From assembly GCA_050259615.1 (NCBI GenBank), contig JBLNAZ010000175.1, positions 1-10,488 of the forward strand: a stretch of 10,488 bases of DNA. Reading direction: 5' to 3'. Below, piece after piece: positions 5,437-10,488 of the stretch. The position numbers and the translations under genes are program-made. The stretch's first letter is position 1. Every line of letters begins with the position of its first letter. The notes below the pieces were generated by a model. It had not been told where the DNA came from. It ran no database searches and saw nothing but the letters and a program-made list of their open reading frames with translations. This DNA comes from JAAXKN01 sp050259615. Lineage in GTDB: Bacteria; Bacteroidota; Ignavibacteria; Ignavibacteriales; SURF-24.

Positions 5437-8088
5437 ATGGATATAAAGGAAATACTGGTGCTTCACCACAGCCACCTGGATGTTGGCTATACTCACACTC
5501 AGCCCATTGTCTGGGAGCTTCAGAGAGAATTCATAGACCATGCTCTTGAAATGCTCGCGGAAACCGAAAACTGGCCCCATAATTCGGCTCCCAAATGGAC
5601 TATTGAAGTAACCGCGCAGGTGTTAAAATGGCTTGAGACCGCAAGCCGGGATAAAATTGAAAAGCTCAAATATTTTATTGCAAAAGGTCGCGTGGGAATT
5701 TCAGGACTTGAATTCAATACTACTCCCATGTGCTCGGCTGAACAGCTCGTTAAACAGCTTGAACCAGTTAAGAAGTTAAGAAAGCTCTTAAACATTGAAA
5801 TCAAGACTGTAAACCAGCACGATGTGGACGGAGTTCCATGGCCGGCAGTTGATATTCTTCAGGATGCAGGAATTGAACTCCTCATTATGGCAGTTAATAT
5901 TCATCTTGGCGGGCCAATTAAAAACCGGCCCTCTGTCTTTAAGTGGAGAGGCCCCTCGGGCAGGGAAATCTATGTTATGAACGGCGCCCACTATACGATG
6001 TTCGACCAGCTCCTATATACCTGGGAAAACAGCGTGGAGCGCATGAAAGAAGGCCTTGAGGTATATCTTGAACACCTGCGTAAAATGAATTATAATAATG
6101 ACTTCATTTACCTTACTACTGCAGCTGCACCGGTATGCTGGGATAATTCACCTCCAAGCACCGACGTCGCAAAACTCATCGGCGAGTGGAACAGCCGCGG
6201 CATGGAACCTAAAATAAGATACATTACGCCCAATGAACTCCTGGAAAGAATTAAAGCCCAGCCCGAAGAAAATATTGAAGTGCGCACGGGCGACTGGACA
6301 GACTACTGGAACTTCGGCGCCGCAAGTACGGCAGACGTTACAAAAACAAATACCATGGCCAAGGCAAAACTCTTTAAGGCCGATATGCTTAACGCATTCT
6401 CGCCCGTAAGTAAGAGTTACTACAAGACACTGGCTGAACAGACATGGCGCCACATAAATCTCTTTGATGAGCATACCTGGGGATCTTTTAACTCAATGGA
6501 TCCGGATAATGTATTCTCTAAGGCGCAGTCGAATATTAAGGACCACGATGCATTTGAGGCAAATGAGAAAGCGGAATATCTCCTTGTAGACCAGCTGGAA
6601 GAGTTTACATCTAACCCTAAGTCGTGCAGCACTCAGCAGGGAATTGCCGCTATAAATCTAACCGGCATGACTGTTAAGGAATATGTAAGAGTACCCGACT
6701 GGTGGCATCTTGAAGGCAAGAGGCTCCGCACTTCACGCTTCGGCTGGGAAACAAGATACAACCAGCCAAAGAACGCCCCGCTTTATGGCCCGGTTGAGCT
6801 GGAACCTTATTCTTATAAGTTCGTTTCTTTTAATGATCTTCCTAAAGCCGAAACTGATGAATCGTTAAAAGAAGGGGAGATTACTGAGGATTCAGTTGCA
6901 CGCAGGCTTAACATACTTGAACTGGAACGTGAGAAAACGGCCACAAAGTTTATCGAGTCGGAATTTTACCGCCTCGAATTTAATCCCGTAAATTTAAGAA
7001 TAAGCAGGGTATATGATAAGATAAACAAGCGCGATATCCTTAATGATGAACATAGCTATACATTCTTCCAGTTTGTAAGGGAAAAGACCGACCCCTTGTT
7101 CCGCGACGACAGGCGTGCCTACTACTCGCGTGAGCTTGAAAAAGAGCAGTTCGATATTTCATGCTGGAAAACTGACTGGAAAAAAGTTTATGAAACAGCT
7201 TCAAAGCCTCTGGGCTATGAAATTGAAAAAACACCGGAAGGCATTTCCGTAACATTATCGTTTGAAGCTCCTGGCGTAGAAAATCTGAAACAGAAAATAA
7301 TGCTTAACGCAAAAAGGCCCCTTATTTCTCTTAAGGCTTCTTTCTACAAAAAAGAAGTAAGAACGCCGGAATCTGTCTATTTTGTTTTTCCGCTTAAGCT
7401 GGGAAAAAACTGGAAATGCAGCTTCGATACCGCCGGCGTGCCAACTGAACTTGACACAGAGCAGCTTGAAGGTTCAAGCCGCGACTGGTTCACGGTTGAG
7501 TCATATGCCGCAATGTACGATAAATCCTTTGGTGCTGCACTCTTTTGTCCCGACGCACCTATGGTTCAGGCCGGAGACTTTAACTTTGGAAGAAGGAGTA
7601 AGAGCATTGAAAGAAAAGAAAATCCGGTGCTCCTTGCATGGCCTATGAATAACTACTGGGATACTAACTTCCGCCCCTCGCAGCCTGGATTTGTGGAACT
7701 TGAATATCATTTAACGACATTTAATAAGTTTAATCCTGCCCTGGTAAAAACAGAAGGCGATTCCTTAAAGGTCAGATCCGAGGTTCACCCGGCAATGTCG
7801 CTTCCTGAAAAGAGGAGCGGAAAGTTCTTTGAAATCAGTAATGATTCAGTACATGTATTGTACGCAAGAAAATCTGCAGATGAAAATTCCATCCTGTTCA
7901 GGCTTATTAACTATTCAGGAAAGCCTGAAACAGCGGCATTAACGCTTTCCGGGGAAAAATACAAAAAAGCAGAGCTCGTTGATCTGATGGAAAATGTAAT
8001 TAAGGATCTGCAGGTAATGGATAACAGAGTTGAACTTACACTGGACAGCAGAAAAGTTGTATCTTTGAAATTTACTACTGAGAACTGA
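5437..8088 (+). CDS. Glycoside hydrolase family 38 alpha-mannosidase
   Basis: An 883-residue protein without a signal peptide, in the usual size range of bacterial GH38 enzymes. The N-terminal catalytic domain (about 1-270) opens with HHSHLDVGYTHT, where His13 and Asp15 match the zinc ligands of the HSHNDVGW motif. NQHDVDGVPW (126-135) sits where the nucleophile is expected, so Asp129 is the likely nucleophile. FDEHTWGS (343-350) supplies the further zinc ligand His346. The long C-terminal part (about 400-883) is beta-rich, as in the GH38 C-terminal domains. The enzyme should release mannose from alpha-mannosides in the cytoplasm. It is the last gene of the operon, 40 bases after the isomerase, with AAGGA at 5428-5432 before the ATG, and a strong hairpin terminator follows. 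The HDVDG form differs from the DPFGHS form of Golgi-type enzymes and points to a divergent subgroup, so linkage specificity cannot be stated. Confidence 0.88.
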   Translation: MDIKEILVLHHSHLDVGYTHTQPIVWELQREFIDHALEMLAETENWPHNSAPKWTIEVTAQVLKWLETASRDKIEKLKYFIAKGRVGISGLEFNTTPMCSAEQLVKQLEPVKKLRKLLNIEIKTVNQHDVDGVPWPAVDILQDAGIELLIMAVNIHLGGPIKNRPSVFKWRGPSGREIYVMNGAHYTMFDQLLYTWENSVERMKEGLEVYLEHLRKMNYNNDFIYLTTAAAPVCWDNSPPSTDVAKLIGEWNSRGMEPKIRYITPNELLERIKAQPEENIEVRTGDWTDYWNFGAASTADVTKTNTMAKAKLFKADMLNAFSPVSKSYYKTLAEQTWRHINLFDEHTWGSFNSMDPDNVFSKAQSNIKDHDAFEANEKAEYLLVDQLEEFTSNPKSCSTQQGIAAINLTGMTVKEYVRVPDWWHLEGKRLRTSRFGWETRYNQPKNAPLYGPVELEPYSYKFVSFNDLPKAETDESLKEGEITEDSVARRLNILELEREKTATKFIESEFYRLEFNPVNLRISRVYDKINKRDILNDEHSYTFFQFVREKTDPLFRDDRRAYYSRELEKEQFDISCWKTDWKKVYETASKPLGYEIEKTPEGISVTLSFEAPGVENLKQKIMLNAKRPLISLKASFYKKEVRTPESVYFVFPLKLGKNWKCSFDTAGVPTELDTEQLEGSSRDWFTVESYAAMYDKSFGAALFCPDAPMVQAGDFNFGRRSKSIERKENPVLLAWPMNNYWDTNFRPSQPGFVELEYHLTTFNKFNPALVKTEGDSLKVRSEVHPAMSLPEKRSGKFFEISNDSVHVLYARKSADENSILFRLINYSGKPETAALTLSGEKYKKAELVDLMENVIKDLQVMDNRVELTLDSRKVVSLKFTTEN

Positions 8089-8096
8089 TATAAGGT

Positions 8097-8126
8097 GATG
8101 TCAGTCCACTTAAAAGGACTGACATC
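8097..8126. terminator. Bidirectional intrinsic terminator between convergent genes
   Basis: Bases 8097-8107 and 8116-8126 form a perfect 11-bp stem around an 8-base A/T-rich loop. On the plus strand it begins 8 bases after the alpha-mannosidase stop and is followed by CATTTTATAT. On the minus strand it lies 17 bases after the stop of the convergent gene. The T-runs are short, but the position and perfect stem support termination in both directions. Confidence 0.8.
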
Positions 8127-8143
8127 CATTTTATATAGCTTGT

Positions 8144-8833
8144 TTAGTATTTAGTCGTGTCACTCTGATTGTGCATGTCATTCTGACGGTTCATATCATT
8201 TTGATTTTGCATGTCATTTTTATTCTGCGGATTCTGTTTCAATGATGAAAATACCTTGTCCTTCACATCACTCCACCACTGCCCCTTGATCTGTTCATAT
8301 CTGGATGTCTGGACATCATCATCAAATACGTCCTTTATTTTACCGTCGGCTTTTTTATCGGCATCTCTGTAATCCGACATTAAATCGGAGGGTGTTCCTG
8401 TATAGTACTGATCTACTTTATCTCCCAGGATATTTTTCATGTCCACTTTTGCAGTGCTGCTGCCGGTAGCATCCTGATCTTCAGTTGTTTTCGGATGTTT
8501 CTCATAATAGTCGGCTCTGGCTTCAGCTATACTATTGCGGTAATTCTTCAGTACCTCTGCTATTTTCACAGCCTTGTCAGATGACAGGCCGGTTTGATTT
8601 ATCAGCTCGTTTGCAAGCGTCGCAGCTTCGGTATTAAAGGACAGGTCCTGCGACCTTGGTGACGACTTCGATTGCTGTGACGTCGAGGGTTCCTTCGGTG
8701 AAGGTATTGTAGTCGGTGCAGGTATTGAAGGTGACTGCACCTTGACACTATCCTGAGCAAAAGCGGCAGCGCTCACAATTAAGAACATAACAAAGAACCA
8801 CAGTACTTTAGGGACGCGATTTATTTCTCTCAT
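8144..8833 (-). CDS. Exported helical protein of unknown function with Asn/Gln-rich hexapeptide tail
   Basis: I do not recognise the family. From the ATG whose first base is 8833, the product is 229 residues. That start has AAGGAG seven bases upstream and gives a signal peptide (MREINRVPKVLWFF, hydrophobic core, likely cut after AAAFA before QDS). An in-frame ATG 60 bases further upstream would bury the signal peptide and lies inside a hairpin. After cleavage comes a Ser/Pro/Thr/Gln-rich linker (about 30-65), then a charged, mostly helical region. Two segments there, TGLSSDKAVKIAEVLKNYRN and FDDDVQTSRYEQIKGQWW, resemble in spacing the LTxxQ-type repeats of Spy/CpxP periplasmic proteins, so a periplasmic stress or binding role is possible but unproven. 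The C-terminus has four copies of a six-residue unit of the type QNQNDM. No cysteine lipobox is seen. It is probably transcribed alone, with its own leader and terminator. Confidence 0.75.
   Translation of the reverse strand: MREINRVPKVLWFFVMFLIVSAAAFAQDSVKVQSPSIPAPTTIPSPKEPSTSQQSKSSPRSQDLSFNTEAATLANELINQTGLSSDKAVKIAEVLKNYRNSIAEARADYYEKHPKTTEDQDATGSSTAKVDMKNILGDKVDQYYTGTPSDLMSDYRDADKKADGKIKDVFDDDVQTSRYEQIKGQWWSDVKDKVFSSLKQNPQNKNDMQNQNDMNRQNDMHNQSDTTKY
8156..8227 (-). repeat. Four tandem 18-bp units encoding an Asn/Asp/Met hexapeptide
   Basis: Four consecutive 18-base units (8156-8173, 8174-8191, 8192-8209, 8210-8227) read on the minus strand as QNKNDM, QNQNDM, NRQNDM and HNQSDT. The reading frame is kept, since each unit is exactly six codons. 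Divergence is greatest in the unit next to the stop codon. The repeat makes up the C-terminal tail of the exported protein. Confidence 0.85.
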
Positions 8834-8875
8834 TTTTCTTCTCCTTATTTGTTTGAAGATCATTTGTTCTTTTTC

Positions 8876-8896
8876 GGGATGAAATCTTTTCATCCC
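8876..8896 (-). other. Perfect short hairpin in the 5' leader of the helical-protein gene
   Basis: Bases 8876-8884 and 8888-8896 pair perfectly over 9 bp around a 3-base loop. On the minus strand it lies 42 bases upstream of the chosen start codon and is followed by GAAAAAG, not a T-run, so it is not a terminator for leftward transcription. It may be a leader structure affecting mRNA stability or translation, or an operator. Function unknown. Confidence 0.45.
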
Positions 8897-8981
8897 TCCA
8901 AAGCATATATTAGCTTAGGCATTTTAAGCGTGATCATCAAGTCAATTGCCTCTGCGGAAAGATCCTGAACCTTTAAAATAA

Positions 8982-9017
8982 AAAAAACCTCATTCTGCTT
9001 TGAAAATGAGGTTTTTT
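8982..9017. terminator. Bidirectional intrinsic terminator after the serine hydrolase gene
   Basis: CCTCATT at 8988-8994 pairs with AATGAGG at 9005-9011, flanked by six more A-T pairs (8982-8987 with 9012-9017), around a 10-base loop. On the minus strand the stem ends in a run of at least seven T, a textbook intrinsic terminator 20 bases after the serine hydrolase stop. The plus strand also has a T-run, so it could stop transcription in both directions. Confidence 0.88.
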
Positions 9018-9037
9018 ATTAAACATTCCGGCATGTA

Positions 9038-10183
9038 CTAATTTGCACCTGCGCCGTTTTGCTGCTGCAGGGGCAATTCCTTCTTTACTATCTGCGGCTT
9101 GCTGAAAATGATGTTCTGAAGCGCGCTGGTAATTCCATAAATATCGGACTTGTCCGAGTTGCAGAGGAGTATTATTACCGCATGCCTGTCGAGGTACCTT
9201 GTAATAATGGATAAGAATCCGTAAATGTTCCCCACGTGGGATACAGTGTTTGAAGTTGTCCCGTCGGCGAGCGTGAGTTTTTTGCTCTCCCATCCATAAC
9301 CGTAGCCGCCGAGGTTCGGAGTGAACATGAGGTCGCGCATTTTATTGGGAAGCAGCTTGTCGGTATAGAGCGCCCTGTCCCAGAGATAAAGATCCTTAAC
9401 GGTTGAGATAATATCTCCTGTAGCAAGAGCGGTGGACATATTGCGGTATGTGGCGTTCTGGTAGCCGGCGTCGGTTTTTTCATATCCGCTTGCCCTGTTC
9501 TTTTCAATTTTTCTCTGGTTATCCACGGCTGTATTTTTCATGCCGATGCGGTCGAATATTCTTTTTTTAACGAGGTCCTCGTATGGTTCGCCGGTTATTT
9601 TCTCGAGCATAACTCCAAGCACATAATAGTTGAAACTTGAGTAGTTATATTTCGTTCCCGGTTCAAAAAGCAGCGGCCGGTCCCAGAAGAGCTTTATAAA
9701 GTCTGCATGATTGTAGGGAATAAAGCTGTAGTACTGAAAAAAGTGCGGCACAAAGTCGTAATGCCCCATGCCCGAAGTATGGGAAAGCAGGTTGTGGATT
9801 GATATTCTGCTCCCGTTTTTCTGAGGGTAATCGGGTATATAGCTGGTGATCCTGGCGTTCAGTTTTACCTTTCCTTCTTCAACCTGCTGCATAACAAGGA
9901 GGGAAGTAAAAGTTTTTGTAATTGAGGCAATTCTGAATTTTGTTTCCGGTGTATTAGGAACGCCAAGCTCAATATTGGCGTAGCCGAAACCTTTTTCGTA
10001 CAATATACCTGAATCATCCCCTATAAGTACAGAGCCCTGGAATTTCCCGGAGTTGTAGTATTCGGTTAATAATTTGTCGATTTCCTGAGTTTTTGTGTTT
10101 TGTGCAAATGAAATGCCTGAAAGTGCCTGCAGGACCAACAGCGCGGAAATAAATAGCAGAAGCTGTAATCGTAGATTTTTCAA
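9038..10183 (-). CDS. Exported serine hydrolase of the class C beta-lactamase/penicillin-binding protein-like family
   Basis: A 381-residue product with a signal peptide (KNLRLQ, hydrophobic core to LSGISFAQ at about 28), followed by a beta-lactamase-fold domain. The active-site motif SITK (Ser87, Lys90) is clear, HTSGMG (135-140) and FEPGTKYNYSSFNYYVLG (173-190) are typical of this family, and SHVG (315-318) stands for the KTG/HxG motif. The second motif reads Tyr181-Ser-Ser in place of the common YxN. Family members act as esterases, D-aminopeptidases, D,D-peptidases or hydrolases of unknown substrate; true beta-lactamase activity is rare and should not be assumed. The start is a TTG at 10183-10181, the only usable start codon: an in-frame stop lies a few codons upstream, there is no ATG or GTG between, and the first internal Met comes after the SITK motif. 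AGGGA lies eight bases upstream. It is transcribed alone and ends at a strong terminator. Confidence 0.87.
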   Translation of the reverse strand: MKNLRLQLLLFISALLVLQALSGISFAQNTKTQEIDKLLTEYYNSGKFQGSVLIGDDSGILYEKGFGYANIELGVPNTPETKFRIASITKTFTSLLVMQQVEEGKVKLNARITSYIPDYPQKNGSRISIHNLLSHTSGMGHYDFVPHFFQYYSFIPYNHADFIKLFWDRPLLFEPGTKYNYSSFNYYVLGVMLEKITGEPYEDLVKKRIFDRIGMKNTAVDNQRKIEKNRASGYEKTDAGYQNATYRNMSTALATGDIISTVKDLYLWDRALYTDKLLPNKMRDLMFTPNLGGYGYGWESKKLTLADGTTSNTVSHVGNIYGFLSIITRYLDRHAVIILLCNSDKSDIYGITSALQNIIFSKPQIVKKELPLQQQNGAGAN

Positions 10184-10288
10184 AAGAACCGTTCCCTGTT
10201 AAAATTTATTAAAGACTGAACCAGCATTAAAGCTTTATATATGCTGCCGAAATTATCAAAATATTTCGATTTATTCCACGCAATTTAT

Positions 10289-10305
10289 AGGAGGCTGATA
10301 CCTTG
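10289..10305 (+). promoter_or_regulatory. Perfect Shine-Dalgarno sequence before an in-frame TTG
   Basis: AGGAGG at 10289-10294 is followed after eight bases by TTG at 10303, in frame with the gene that starts at 10378 in the chosen annotation. An in-frame TAG lies at 10288-10290. Using this start would add 25 residues before the signal peptide. The TTGACC at 10303-10308 could instead be part of a promoter, since TATGTT follows at 10326-10331 with a 17-base spacer. The two readings exclude each other. Confidence 0.35.
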
Positions 10306-10377
10306 ACCTCAAGAATTTTAAATGGTATGTTTACTCCCACTGTTAGGATATTAATTTATAATGATTTAGGGAGTAAT

Positions 10378-10488
10378 TTGAAAAGAATTTTTACAATCCG
10401 GCTGCTGTTATTTTTTGTTCTGCTTTCCTCATCTTTGTTTGCTCAGGGAGCAGGCACTTACTACGACGCAATTTCAACTTCAAGCACT
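10378..10488 (+). CDS. N-terminal part of a secreted protein, possibly endonuclease I-like, partial
   Basis: 37 codons are visible before the right edge. From TTG 10378 the protein begins KRIFTIRLLLFFVLLSSSLFAQ, a clear Sec signal peptide of normal length, similar in style to the MKRIF start of the esterase. AGGGAG at 10368-10373 lies four bases upstream. The mature start GAGTYYDAISTSS recalls secreted bacterial endonuclease I proteins, which often begin with a YY.A motif after the signal peptide, but too little is visible to be sure. Alternative in-frame starts are ATG 10327 and TTG 10303, the latter with a perfect Shine-Dalgarno sequence. They would give an unusually long region before the hydrophobic core, so 10378 is preferred. 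The gene is divergent from the serine hydrolase gene. Confidence 0.6.
   Translation, partial: MKRIFTIRLLLFFVLLSSSLFAQGAGTYYDAISTSST

Noticed and set aside
8834..8893. Longer start for the helical exported protein, 60 bases upstream
   Set aside because: That ATG lies in a hairpin with its purine run directly abutting the codon, and it hides the signal peptide; the downstream ATG has AAGGAG at ideal spacing.
10222..10246. CAGCAT...ATGCTG inverted repeat between the divergent genes as an operator
   Set aside because: Six-base arms with a 13-base A/T-rich spacer are weak evidence and no regulator gene is nearby.
10184..10302. Promoter for the serine hydrolase gene on the minus strand
   Set aside because: TATA-like stretches and a TTGATA exist, but the spacings (12-14 bases) do not fit a standard promoter, so no position could be defended.

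Overview
The window most likely comes from a member of the Ignavibacteria or a close relative in the Bacteroidota/Chlorobi (FCB) group. The clue is the 33-residue gene tail at the left edge, which reads like a type IX secretion (T9SS) type A sorting domain with the run SGIYLYKLEAG followed by a basic KK..LLVK end. The AT-leaning coding sequence and the secreted proteins with short Sec signal peptides fit the same group. The assignment is inferred from sequence style and was not tested by phylogeny.

Layout. At 1-102 lies the end of a T9SS cargo gene. At 103-274 is a leader/terminator region with a long hairpin and a perfect TATAAT. From 275 to 8088 five genes run head to tail on the plus strand with gaps of 7, 1, 26 and 40 bases, which looks like one operon. 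They encode a DUF4185-type beta-propeller protein, a secreted alpha/beta-hydrolase esterase, a ROK-family sugar kinase, a 615-residue class I mannose-6-phosphate isomerase-like protein with an extra N-terminal kinase-like domain, and a family 38 (GH38) alpha-mannosidase. A perfect 11-bp hairpin at 8097-8126 ends the operon and also faces the convergent minus-strand gene. From 8144 to 10183 two minus-strand genes encode exported proteins: an unrecognised helical protein with an Asn/Gln-rich repeat tail, and a class C beta-lactamase-like serine hydrolase. A bidirectional hairpin at 8982-9017 separates them. After a divergent intergenic region, a plus-strand gene for a secreted protein runs off the right edge.

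How the genes may work together. The operon suggests mannoside use. The secreted esterase could remove acyl groups from glycans outside the inner membrane. Mannosides taken up by a transporter that is not in this window would be cut in the cytoplasm by the GH38 enzyme and perhaps the DUF4185 protein. The ROK kinase could phosphorylate the released mannose, and the isomerase would convert mannose 6-phosphate to fructose 6-phosphate. GH38, ROK kinase and isomerase together make this reading stronger than any one gene would, but the substrate is inferred. No transporter, SusC/D pair or regulator is visible.

Most notable details: the isomerase is fused to a P-loop-like domain whose Walker A motif is broken; the ROK kinase lacks the Glu of the usual ExGH sugar-binding motif; and the GH38 enzyme has an HDVDG motif in place of the DPFGHS type. 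No CRISPR array, tRNA, rRNA, transposase or integrase was seen.
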